Below are positions 1-6,945 of a stretch of DNA of 64,000 bases, piece after piece. Below the pieces are notes generated by a model. The model did not search any database. It had not been told where the DNA came from and saw only the letters and a program-made list of their open reading frames with translations. Each line of letters begins with the position of its first letter. The stretch's first letter is position 1. The DNA lies in contig JBKBHI010000002.1 of assembly GCA_046297835.1 (NCBI GenBank), forward strand, positions 124,001-188,000, in the 5' to 3' direction. The stretch is from CAMAVH01 sp046297835. Its GTDB lineage: Bacteria; Pseudomonadota; Alphaproteobacteria; SMXQ01. Both the position numbers and the translations under genes were made by a program.

Positions 1-165
1 AGTGACAAACGCAACGACCCCGGCCAAGGGCTGGTCGCGGTGTGGGAGCCCTTGGGCGACGCGCTCCAAGGCGCCGGCGTGGGAGATGAAGTTGAATTCG
101 ATGTCGGCGGACAAATGCGCAGTGTTCGCGTTGAGAAAATTGAGAAGGCCCGCGTGACGGCCTAG
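1..165 (+). CDS. C-terminal end of a GreA/GreB-like transcript cleavage factor (5' truncated by window)
   Basis: The frame is open from base 1 and gives 54 residues before a TAG stop. The piece GVGDEVEFDVGGQMRSVRVE resembles the C-terminal FKBP-like domain of GreA/GreB proteins, where a glycine-aspartate turn (GDEV) precedes a short beta hairpin and a final VxKIE strand. Members bind the secondary channel of RNA polymerase and stimulate cleavage of backtracked RNA. The coiled-coil N-terminal domain lies outside the window, so GreA, GreB and the Rnk-type regulator cannot be separated. It ends two bases before the first tRNA-linked repeat, so it may be the original neighbour of tRNA-Ser before the island grew. 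Confidence 0.5.
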   Translation, partial: SDKRNDPGQGLVAVWEPLGDALQGAGVGDEVEFDVGGQMRSVRVEKIEKARVTA

Positions 166-166
166 C

Positions 167-437
167 CAAATTTCTCAACCAACGCAGTCTCTGGTCCGCG
201 CCTCTGCATAAGCGGGGGACCGTCACTTTTGTGCAGCAGAGACTGAAGCGCCGTATCTCTGAATTTTGCGCTGCGGAGACAGTCTCCACGTCCGCGATGT
301 ATCGTGAGTTGGCCGAAAAAGAGCGCTATTCCGGGGCGTTTTCGGCGCCCCGAGGAATGCACCTAAGTTATTGATATTATTGGATAAAAGTAGTGGCGGA
401 GCGATTAGGATGCACGTCGATGGTACTGCATCATTAA
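167..437 (-). repeat. tRNA-Ser-linked repeat, copy 1
   Basis: This block matches the roughly 240 bases downstream of the intact tRNA-Ser(GGA) gene (copy 4) and is closest to copy 2. Shared landmarks, in order on the plus strand, are AGTCTCTGGTCC, GCGGGGGACCGTCACTTTTG, GGAGACAGTCTCCACGTCCG, a GGGGCG/CGCCCC hairpin near 334-353, TAAGTTATTGATAT and TAGTGGCGGAG. Bases 393-432 correspond to a decayed tRNA 3' end read on the minus strand. The stop codon of the UvrA2-like gene (434-436) lies inside the conserved edge GCATCATTA. The copy fills the gap between the GreA-like fragment and the UvrA2-like gene. Confidence 0.85.
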
Positions 438-2995
438 GTTATTGAGATCGCTGCATCTTTCTTTTTTCCGTGCATCAAGGCCGCTTTCAGGTACCGAGCA
501 GTGACGCTCTCTTTGTTGTCGATCAATGCCGCCGGCGTGCCAGATCCGACAAGCTTGCCGCCTTCATCACCGGCGCCAGGGCCGATATCGATGACCCAAT
601 CACTTGCGGCCACGACATGCATGTCGTGCTCGACGAGCACAACCGTGTTGCCTGCGTTCACCAGCTCATCCAGTTGCGTAATGAGGCGCTCTACATCCGC
701 GAGATGTAGGCCGGTCGTCGGCTCATCGAGGACGTAAAGCGTTTTTCCACGGCCAACCCTCTGAAGTTCGGTCGCGAGTTTAATGCGCTGAGCCTCACCG
801 CCCGACAATTCGGTTGCAGGCTGACCTAGCCGCAGATAACCGAGCCCGACCTGCCGCACGACGCCGAGTGCCCGGTGAATTGACGGCTCATCGGCGAAAA
901 ACTCGTGAGACTCGTTCACTGTCATTCCGAGGACATCGGCGATGTTTTTATCGCGATATTTAATTTCGAGAGTTTTGGCGTTGTAGCGCGTCCCGTGGCA
1001 GGTCGGACAAGGCGCATAGACACTCGGTAGGAACAACAGCTCCACCATGACCGAGCCTTCGCCCTCACAAGTCTCGCAGCGCCCTTTAGCGACGTTGAAT
1101 GAAAAACGCCCCGCGTCATACCGTCGTGAGCGCGCACCCGGTGTCGCGGCAAAGAGCTTACGCACGTTGTCGAAGAGACCCGTGTAGGTCGCGAGATTCG
1201 AACGCGGCGTGCGGCCGATCGGCTTTTGATCAACGACAACCAGACGACTGACACTCTCTAAGCCGCTTACAATTTCCCCGCCAAGAATTTGATCGGCGGT
1301 CTTTTCAAGCTCTTCTCCTTCTTCTAGAGGGGTCTCTTGTCCCAGCGCTGTTGCGACAAGCTCGACAAGCGCCTGGCTGACCAGACTGGATTTCCCCGAT
1401 CCTGATACGCCCGTCACGCTCGTCATGACGCCCAAAGGAAACTCGACGTCTAAATCTTGGAGGTTATTGCGTCGGACGTTTTTCAAACGTAGCCAAGCAT
1501 CAGATTTGCGAGGGGTGCGAGCGGCGCTTTGATTTCCGTTCAAGTATTTAGCAGTTAGCGAATTGGGCGCCTTCGCCAGGCCGGCTAGGGGGCCGTTGTA
1601 AACAATGCGGCCTCCCTCTTCGCCGGCACCGGGGCCGACGTCGACAACCCAGTCGGCATGCCGAATGACGTCAACCTCATGTTCGACAACAAACAGGGAG
1701 TTGCCGGCGCCTTTCAACTTATCAAGGGCTTTGAGGAGAGATTCGGTGTCAGCGGGATGCAGGCCAGCCGAGGGCTCGTCGAGTACATAGACCACCCCGA
1801 ATAGGTTAGAGCTCACTTGCGTCGCCAGCCGCAGGCGCTGCAACTCTCCGGGGGACAAGGTTGGTGTGCTGCGATCGAGCGTGAGATAGCCGAGCCCAAG
1901 GTCGAGTTGAATATTCAGGCGCGAGAGGAAATCTTCCGTGATGCGGCGCGTAACGATTGCCTTCTCCGGATGGGCCGCCTGCATCTTGACGACGTCAGCA
2001 GATTTCCCGGTGGCGTAAGGGCGTACAACGTCTGCGAGCTTCTTTAGCGGCAGGCGTGACATCTCCGTAATGTCCATACCGGCGAACGTGACCGTCAAAG
2101 CTTCTCTTACCAGCCGCTTGCCGTGACACAGGGAACATTCGGTACTGATCATATAACGCTGCACGCGTTTCTTGATTGAGGCGCTTTCCGTCGTCGCGAA
2201 TGTGTTGAGAACGTATTTCTGGGCGCTGGTAAAGGTACCGTTATAGCTCGGCTCTTCTTTACGCTTTAACGCTCGACGTACCTCGGCAGCATCGTAGCCC
2301 GAATAGACGGGTACAGTCGGCTGCTCGTCAGTGAAGAGAATCCAATCGCGATCCTTCTTGGAAAGCTCCCGCCACGGCTTGTCGACGTCATAGCCAAGTG
2401 TCATCAGAATTTCTCGAAGGTTCTGACCATGCCATGCTGGTGGCCAGGCGGCGATGGCGCGCTCGCGAATGGTCAGAGACGGATCAGGCACCATCGAACG
2501 CTCGGTGACTTCATAGACACGTCCCAGCCCATGACACTTCGGGCAGGCACCAGCGGGCGTATTCGGTGAGAAGGATTCCGCTTCGAGATGCTGCGCGTCT
2601 TTCGGGTAATGCCCGGTGCGCGAATAGAGCATGCGCAGCAAATTAGAGAGGGTGGTTACGCTACCGACTGACGAACGTGTGGTCGGCGCCCCGCGCTGCT
2701 GCTGCAGAGCTACTGCCGGCGGGAGGCCATCTATTGAAGTAACTTGAGGAACACCAAGCTGATGGAAAAGTCGCCTTGCATACGGCGCTACTGATTCCAG
2801 GTAACGGCGCTGCGCCTCCGCGTACAACGTGCCGAACGCGAGCGAGGATTTTCCCGAACCGGACACACCGGTAAAAACGACGAGTGCGTTTCTTGGAATA
2901 TCGACATCGATGTCTTTGAGGTTGTTCTCGCGAGCTCCGCGCAACTGCACATAGCCCGTAGTCGAAAAGGTGGCGTCGTCAGACTTACGCGCCAT
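434..2995 (-). CDS. UvrA2-like excinuclease ABC subunit A paralogue
   Basis: This 853-residue ABC-type ATPase of the UvrA family has two nucleotide-binding halves. Walker A motifs read GVSGSGKSS near residue 43 and again in the second half; the signatures are LSPGELQRLRLA and LSGGEAQRIKLA. Zinc-finger cysteines appear as CPKCHG near residue 153, CSLCHG, CETCEG and CPTCHG. It is shorter than housekeeping UvrA (about 940 residues), as expected of class II UvrA proteins that lack the UvrB-binding insertion. Such proteins have been linked to tolerance of DNA-intercalating drugs and DNA damage. ATG at 2995 (MARKSDD) is preferred over an in-frame ATG 39 bases upstream because family homology begins soon after it. 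It stands alone between repeat copies 1 and 2, so it looks like acquired cargo. Confidence 0.85.
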   Translation of the reverse strand: MARKSDDATFSTTGYVQLRGARENNLKDIDVDIPRNALVVFTGVSGSGKSSLAFGTLYAEAQRRYLESVAPYARRLFHQLGVPQVTSIDGLPPAVALQQQRGAPTTRSSVGSVTTLSNLLRMLYSRTGHYPKDAQHLEAESFSPNTPAGACPKCHGLGRVYEVTERSMVPDPSLTIRERAIAAWPPAWHGQNLREILMTLGYDVDKPWRELSKKDRDWILFTDEQPTVPVYSGYDAAEVRRALKRKEEPSYNGTFTSAQKYVLNTFATTESASIKKRVQRYMISTECSLCHGKRLVREALTVTFAGMDITEMSRLPLKKLADVVRPYATGKSADVVKMQAAHPEKAIVTRRITEDFLSRLNIQLDLGLGYLTLDRSTPTLSPGELQRLRLATQVSSNLFGVVYVLDEPSAGLHPADTESLLKALDKLKGAGNSLFVVEHEVDVIRHADWVVDVGPGAGEEGGRIVYNGPLAGLAKAPNSLTAKYLNGNQSAARTPRKSDAWLRLKNVRRNNLQDLDVEFPLGVMTSVTGVSGSGKSSLVSQALVELVATALGQETPLEEGEELEKTADQILGGEIVSGLESVSRLVVVDQKPIGRTPRSNLATYTGLFDNVRKLFAATPGARSRRYDAGRFSFNVAKGRCETCEGEGSVMVELLFLPSVYAPCPTCHGTRYNAKTLEIKYRDKNIADVLGMTVNESHEFFADEPSIHRALGVVRQVGLGYLRLGQPATELSGGEAQRIKLATELQRVGRGKTLYVLDEPTTGLHLADVERLITQLDELVNAGNTVVLVEHDMHVVAASDWVIDIGPGAGDEGGKLVGSGTPAALIDNKESVTARYLKAALMHGKKKDAAISIT

Positions 2996-3149
2996 AACAC
3001 GGCACCTGTGCAGGCCATTTGTTCGTGCGGCCAATACTCACGGCAAGACAGCCGGCCGCTGACATCATGTGAACCTCGAGAGTGGTGAAGGCTGTTGATT
3101 AACGAGACCTCTCTCGACCTGTTCCGCACAACTTAAGTGCGGTGCCTCT

Positions 3150-3514
3150 GCGTCTCTGGTCCCTATCCGGCTATTCCTCCCAAATTTCCTCGACCAACGC
3201 AGTCTCTGGTCCCCCCCCTTCTGCATAAGCGGGGGACCGTCACTTTTGTGCAGCAGAGACTAAAGCGCCGTATCGCTGAATTTAGCGGCGCGGAGACAGT
3301 CTCCACGTCCGCGAGGTACCGTGAGTTGGCCGAAAAAGAGCGATATTCCGGGGCGTTTTCGGCGCCCCGGAAAGTGCATCTAAGCTATTGATATCACTTG
3401 ATAAAAGTAGTGGCGGAGCGCTTAGGATGCGAACCGATGGTACTGCATCATTTCTAAAGGTTTGAAATCTTTAAGTAATTTTCCCTGTAGCGCGACCGCG
3501 GAGACTTAAAAGCC
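3150..3514 (-). repeat. tRNA-Ser-linked repeat, copy 2
   Basis: This is the most complete extra copy. It shares TCTCTGGTCC at its left edge (about 3150) with copy 4 and carries all the landmarks listed for copy 1. A perfect 10-base stem TTCCGGGGCG/CGCCCCGGAA lies near 3347-3373. Bases 3413-3452 read on the minus strand as a tRNA-like 3' end: GTACC, GGTTCG, ATCC and CTCCGCCA line up with the same blocks of tRNA-Ser(GGA). To the right it shares a further stretch with copy 3, ending in GACCGCGGAGACT (3494-3506). With 2996-3149, where I see no gene, it fills the gap upstream of the UvrA2-like gene. Confidence 0.85.
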
Positions 3515-3556
3515 ACTCCATATTCTCGATTATGTGTCATCCGCGATAAAATTTAA

Positions 3557-3630
3557 TTATGCTTCAAATCACATAATTTTATTTTATGCTCTATTTCCGA
3601 TATTGATAGTTTATCGCTTTCAGCGCATAA
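3557..3630. promoter_or_regulatory. AT-rich hipBA promoter region with imperfect palindromes
   Basis: The 100 bases before hipB are much richer in A and T than their surroundings. The imperfect inverted repeat TTATCGCTTTCAGCGCATAA (3611-3630) ends eight bases before the hipB start. A related element, TTATGCTTCAAATCACATAA, lies at 3557-3576. HipB-type repressors bind paired palindromes in their own promoter, so these are candidate operators. The assignment is inference from position and symmetry. Confidence 0.45.
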
Positions 3631-3637
3631 TATCTGC

Positions 3638-3889
3638 ATGGAAGACATCGCTCGCACACCGAAACAAATCGGCAATCTGATTCGCAGAGCGCGCAAAAAA
3701 CGCGGCTGGAGCCAGACCGAACTCGGCGCCAAGGCCGGCTTGCGACAGGAAACCATCTCGCTCATTGAAAACGGCAACCCGGCGTCAAAACTGGAAACGA
3801 TCTTTGCTGTACTGGCAGCTCTCGACCAGGAATTTCGAGTCGCACCGCGTTCGAAGGGGCAAGCCTCCGACCTCGAGAGCATATTCTGA
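3638..3889 (+). CDS. hipB: HipB-like antitoxin, XRE-family DNA-binding protein
   Basis: This 83-residue protein is a single helix-turn-helix domain: IGNLIRRARKKRGWSQTELG, then GLRQETISLIENG as turn and recognition helix. Size and fold match HipB, the partner that neutralises the HipA kinase and represses the shared promoter. The stop codon overlaps the hipA start (TGATG at 3887-3891), the usual translational coupling of this pair. An AT-rich region with palindromes lies directly upstream. The pair sits between repeat copies 2 and 3, so it is part of the accessory region and may help maintain it. Confidence 0.85.
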   Translation: MEDIARTPKQIGNLIRRARKKRGWSQTELGAKAGLRQETISLIENGNPASKLETIFAVLAALDQEFRVAPRSKGQASDLESIF

Positions 3890-5202
3890 TGCCGCGGCGG
3901 CCTCAGCACGTCCCGTTACGGGTCTACCTCAACAATCGACTAGTGGGACTGCTGCTAAAAGAGCCCAGCGGGGCCATTGATTTTCGTTACGACGAAAGCT
4001 GGCTTACTTGGGAAAGCGCATTCCCCATCTCTTTATCGCTCCCGCTGCGGGAGGATTCATATAAAGGGGAGCCCGTTGCGGCTGTATTTGAAAACCTATT
4101 GCCTGATTCTGAACCCCTCCGACGGAGGGTTGCAGAAAAGGTAGGGGCACGGGGAACAGATTCTTACAGCCTACTAGCAGCGATCGGCCGCGACTGTGTA
4201 GGCGCGCTTCAATTTATTCCTGATGGAATCGAGGCTAGCGCCGACACCACCGCAATCAAGGGGGAAGCCATAGATGATGCCGCTATCGAGCATCTACTGC
4301 ACAACCTTGCTCAGGCGCCGCTGGGCTTGAACCGGGACGATGATTTTCGGATCTCCGTCGCAGGCGCACAGGAAAAAACGGCCCTTCTCCGCCATCAAGG
4401 CCGATGGCTAAAGCCCCACGGCACAACACCGACGACACATCTGTTCAAAACGCAAATCGGCCAATTACCTAACGGCATCGACCTTTCGAACAGTGTGGAA
4501 AATGAATTCTATTGCCTGAAGCTTTTTAAGGCCTTTGGCCTTGCAGTGAATACGGCAGAAATCAAGACGTTCGGTGATATGAAGGCACTCGTTATCGAAC
4601 GGTTTGACCGTCGCTGGACGCAAGACGGCCGCCTTCTGCGTTTGCCACAAGAGGATTGTTGCCAAGCCCTTTCCTGCCCACCCTCACGGAAATACCAGAG
4701 TGAAGGCGGCCCAGGAATGGTCGACATTCTGAATCTACTCAAGGGCAGTGACAGCCCTACAGAGGACCAGAAGTCATTTCTAAAGTCTCAGATTCTCTTC
4801 TGGCTCATTGGCGCAACAGATGGTCACGCCAAGAATTTCAGCGTCTTTCTTCGTCCCGCCAGCAGTTTCTCACTAACACCATTCTATGATGTGCTCACAG
4901 CACAGCCGAGCTTAGATGCGCGCCAGATCGAAACCAAACAGATGAAGCTAGCGATGTCGGTTGGCTCAAATCGGCACTATCGTGTCGATGAGATACATGG
5001 GCGACATTTCACGCAGACAGCTGAAAATGCCGGCATTCCAAAAAAGACAATCGAAGACGCAATTGCTGAAATTGCTGAAAGCGCAAATGCAGCCATCGAT
5101 CAAGTCGAAACCCTTCTGCCGGATGATTTCCCGTCCGAAATTCATGCTTCTGTCAAAGCGGCTATAAAGGTACGGGTTCAGGGCCTGGCGTTGACCCAAT
5201 AA
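3889..5202 (+). CDS. hipA: HipA-family serine/threonine kinase toxin
   Basis: The 437-residue length matches E. coli HipA (440). The N-terminal subdomain (about 1-110) is followed by ISVAGAQEKTALL near residue 155, the activation-loop region that carries the autophosphorylated serine in E. coli HipA. IERFDR, the catalytic loop GATDGHAKNFS near residue 308 and the metal-binding PFYDVLT follow. The kinase motifs look intact, so the toxin is probably active. The E. coli enzyme phosphorylates glutamyl-tRNA synthetase and causes growth arrest; the target here is unknown. Translation is coupled to hipB. Confidence 0.9.
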   Translation: MPRRPQHVPLRVYLNNRLVGLLLKEPSGAIDFRYDESWLTWESAFPISLSLPLREDSYKGEPVAAVFENLLPDSEPLRRRVAEKVGARGTDSYSLLAAIGRDCVGALQFIPDGIEASADTTAIKGEAIDDAAIEHLLHNLAQAPLGLNRDDDFRISVAGAQEKTALLRHQGRWLKPHGTTPTTHLFKTQIGQLPNGIDLSNSVENEFYCLKLFKAFGLAVNTAEIKTFGDMKALVIERFDRRWTQDGRLLRLPQEDCCQALSCPPSRKYQSEGGPGMVDILNLLKGSDSPTEDQKSFLKSQILFWLIGATDGHAKNFSVFLRPASSFSLTPFYDVLTAQPSLDARQIETKQMKLAMSVGSNRHYRVDEIHGRHFTQTAENAGIPKKTIEDAIAEIAESANAAIDQVETLLPDDFPSEIHASVKAAIKVRVQGLALTQ

Positions 5203-5225
5203 AAGCTGATCATGCCCCTCTGCCG

Positions 5226-5245
5226 ATGATGATGTTCATCATCAT
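5226..5245. repeat. Short palindrome after hipA
   Basis: The 20-base sequence ATGATGATGTTCATCATCAT is a perfect inverted repeat (9-base arms, 2-base centre), 23 bases after the hipA stop. It has no trailing T-run, so it is not a clear terminator. It could be an operator for the downstream antitoxin gene or a chance palindrome. Confidence 0.4.
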
Positions 5246-5273
5246 GAACTTCGCAGCCGACATGCCCTACATG

Positions 5274-5326
5274 AGTTGATCGGCACGCACAAACAGTATG
5301 ACAACATCGATCCAAACACGGTCTGA
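5274..5326 (+). pseudogene. 3' scrap of a HigB-like toxin gene
   Basis: The last 17 codons (LIGTHKQYDNIDPNTV, then TGA) match the end of the HigB-like toxin at 19971-20267 (FVGTHQQYDNIDPNTI). Nothing before about 5274 matches, so the rest of the toxin has been lost. The scrap keeps its position 10 bases upstream of a complete antitoxin gene. This leaves an orphan antitoxin locus. Confidence 0.75.
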
Positions 5327-5336
5327 AGGCGCCATC

Positions 5337-5711
5337 ATGGACATCAAACCGATCAGCACAGAAGCCGATTACAAAACTGCTCTGAAGCAGGTTGAGAAGC
5401 TTTGGGAAGCAAAGGCCGGCACGCCTGAAGGCGATCTGGTCGAGGTCCTCGTCACGCTCATTCAAGCATACGAGGCAAAGCATTTCCCGATCGACGATCC
5501 TGATCCTATCGAAGCGATCAAGTTCATGATGGAACAGAAGGGCCTGAATCGCGCGGCTCTTGAGCCAGCGATCGGCACGCGTGCGCGCGTTTCCGAAGTG
5601 CTAAATCGTAAGCGGCCACTCACGTTGCCGATGATCCGCGCGCTTAGCCCACTGCTCGATATTCCGCTCGGCATCCTCGCGCGCGAATATAAGGTCATGC
5701 AGGCAGCTTAA
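5337..5711 (+). CDS. higA: HigA-like antitoxin (orphan), copy 1
   Basis: This 124-residue protein starts MDIKPISTEADYKTALKQVE and has a C-terminal helix-turn-helix: GLNRAALEPAIGTRARVSEVLNRKR is interrupted only by conservative changes relative to copy 2. It belongs to the HigA/XRE antitoxins that follow a HigB RNase gene and repress the operon. The paralogue at 20278-20652 is about 90% identical by eye. Only the tail of the toxin remains here, so the protein may act as a stand-alone repressor or as an anti-addiction factor against the second locus. The DNA segment TCGCGCGCGAATATAAGG at its end is one of three such ends in the window. Confidence 0.85.
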   Translation: MDIKPISTEADYKTALKQVEKLWEAKAGTPEGDLVEVLVTLIQAYEAKHFPIDDPDPIEAIKFMMEQKGLNRAALEPAIGTRARVSEVLNRKRPLTLPMIRALSPLLDIPLGILAREYKVMQAA

Positions 5712-6024
5712 TAGCGCCATCGCCATAACCTACAACTGGGAACGGGTTCATAAGCGCCCACACCCAAGCTGGCGGCGCCCAGAAGAACGGCGCCGGCGCC
5801 ATCAGCAGCGCGGTGTATGCCGCAGCCACTGCATAGTCCCAAGTCGACCAGCGCCCGACATGGCCAGCCTTAAAGCTGTCAGCCATCTTTCGAGCTTTTG
5901 CTATACCGTTCTCACGCTGCAAACTATATGACTCCTCCTCTGCCTGATCACACCTAGCGATCATCGCCTCTCCATAGCTGTCCATGGGCTTCGGGCTGAG
6001 GGCCGGCATCCTCACAATGCGCAT
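5695..6024 (-). CDS. Hypothetical small protein with one hydrophobic segment
   Basis: The reading frame gives 109 residues from ATG 6024 (a TTG lies nine bases earlier). Its C-terminal half has a hydrophobic stretch (AVAAAYTALLMAPAPFFWAP) that could span a membrane once. The N-terminal half is charged, with many Glu, Arg and Lys. A GAGG lies about 11 bases upstream. It overlaps the 3' end of the antitoxin gene by 17 bases on the opposite strand. I do not recognise the family, and the frame could be spurious. Confidence 0.35.
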   Translation of the reverse strand: MRIVRMPALSPKPMDSYGEAMIARCDQAEEESYSLQRENGIAKARKMADSFKAGHVGRWSTWDYAVAAAYTALLMAPAPFFWAPPAWVWALMNPFPVVGYGDGAIKLPA

Positions 6025-6058
6025 CAATTCCAAGCCCTCATAGCCCTAAAGAGCGAGC

Positions 6059-6307
6059 CTAGGAGCTAGCCGGTGTGCCAGCGGTAATGCCGAGCCATCC
6101 TGGCGGATCGCTTGCGGGAAATGATTCGAGCATAGCCAAGTCAATCGGATCTGGCCGCACAGACGATTCTTGCGAGGCATCCGTGCCCGAACACAAAACC
6201 GCAACGTCAGCTTTGATCGTCGCGATGTCACCGCCGTCTCTGTCCGTTTCCTTCGCAGGCGAAGCTCCGACCGGTAGTGGCCTAGTTTCCGAAGCAAATG
6301 ATCTCAT
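6059..6307 (-). CDS. Small conserved protein with SFPASDPPGW motif
   Basis: The 82-residue product ends with LAMLESFPASDPPGW and then GITAGTPASS. Short proteins with a (E)SFPASDPPxW motif followed by a Gly/Thr-rich tail are common and uncharacterised in Hyphomicrobiales and often lie near stress genes. The N-terminal half looks disordered. A purine-rich GGAAGAG precedes ATG 6307. It could be the last gene of the stress operon that begins at 10028, although nearly 290 bases separate it from the previous gene. Confidence 0.6.
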   Translation of the reverse strand: MRSFASETRPLPVGASPAKETDRDGGDIATIKADVAVLCSGTDASQESSVRPDPIDLAMLESFPASDPPGWLGITAGTPASS

Positions 6308-6593
6308 GATCGCACTCTTCCACCTTCTCGAATTTTCATTGCCATGAACCTCTGAGCAGAAGAGCTGCTAGCGGCGACCGCATCGCATCGGAAGGTAGGG
6401 GACATGTAGCGCGCCGGACGGTCAATTGCCGGGCTGCCGATTTGGACTGACAGCGGTATTAGAAGCACAGTCGAACACTCCCTTCGCTAGAAGCGATGTA
6501 CAAGCGCACAGCAACTCACCCTCAAGATCGAGCCTCGCCGAACGGAGTAATCAGCCGTTCGGCTAGAAAAACCTAGGATCGGCAGAAGCCGCT
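6308..6593. other. Intergenic stretch with one hairpin
   Basis: I see no gene here. An inverted repeat GCCGAACGG/CCGTTCGGC with a 9-base loop lies at 6537-6563, about 30 bases beyond the end of the minus-strand gene at 6594-6884. On that strand the hairpin is preceded, not followed, by a T-run, so it is not a textbook terminator, although it could protect the transcript end. Confidence 0.5.
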
Positions 6594-6884
6594 TCAAGAC
6601 TTGGGGGATAAGCACCGCCAGTCGAGTTGAAGTAAAGCATCACGAACCTCGGCGAGGGGCACGGGCGCAGGCGATCCTATAAGCCACCTCAGTTGAGGCT
6701 TGTCTTCGACGGCGCATGCGTCAGATGCCCATGAAGACAAGATCGCACGCTTCTCCTCGGTGGAAAGATCAATATCCTTCAGCACGTCACTAGGCCTTTG
6801 ATACCCGACGGCCGGCCTAATGAGCCTCTCCAAAGCGTCAGACAACCCAAGAAACGGTGGATGGACTTCTGGTGTCGTAAGCAT
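6594..6884 (-). CDS. Conserved hypothetical protein sharing a helical motif with the NDUFS4-like protein
   Basis: The product has 96 residues and a good ribosome site (GGGAGAAAGATCG before ATG 6884). The segment PSDVLKDIDLSTEEKRAILS, then SWASDACAVEDKP, resembles PMDVACDRDLPLDARRSILI, then NWAQAEYQVDREA, in the C-terminal part of the protein encoded at 8172-8888. The shared pattern is P-x-D-V-x-x-D-x-D-L, then a basic helix ending I-L, then W-A. This suggests a small helical domain used both alone and as a fusion. It follows htrA by 61 bases on the same strand. Function unknown. Confidence 0.7.
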   Translation of the reverse strand: MLTTPEVHPPFLGLSDALERLIRPAVGYQRPSDVLKDIDLSTEEKRAILSSWASDACAVEDKPQLRWLIGSPAPVPLAEVRDALLQLDWRCLSPKS

Positions 6885-6945
6885 CGATCTTTCTCCCTAA
6901 TAGTAAGTTAAGCAGAAACGCGACGCAGCACACGCGAATGCCGTC

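Noticed and set aside
167..437. The repeat copies as a CRISPR array or insertion sequence
   Set aside because: The four copies lie kilobases apart with genes between, are far longer than CRISPR repeats, and contain no transposase or terminal inverted repeats.
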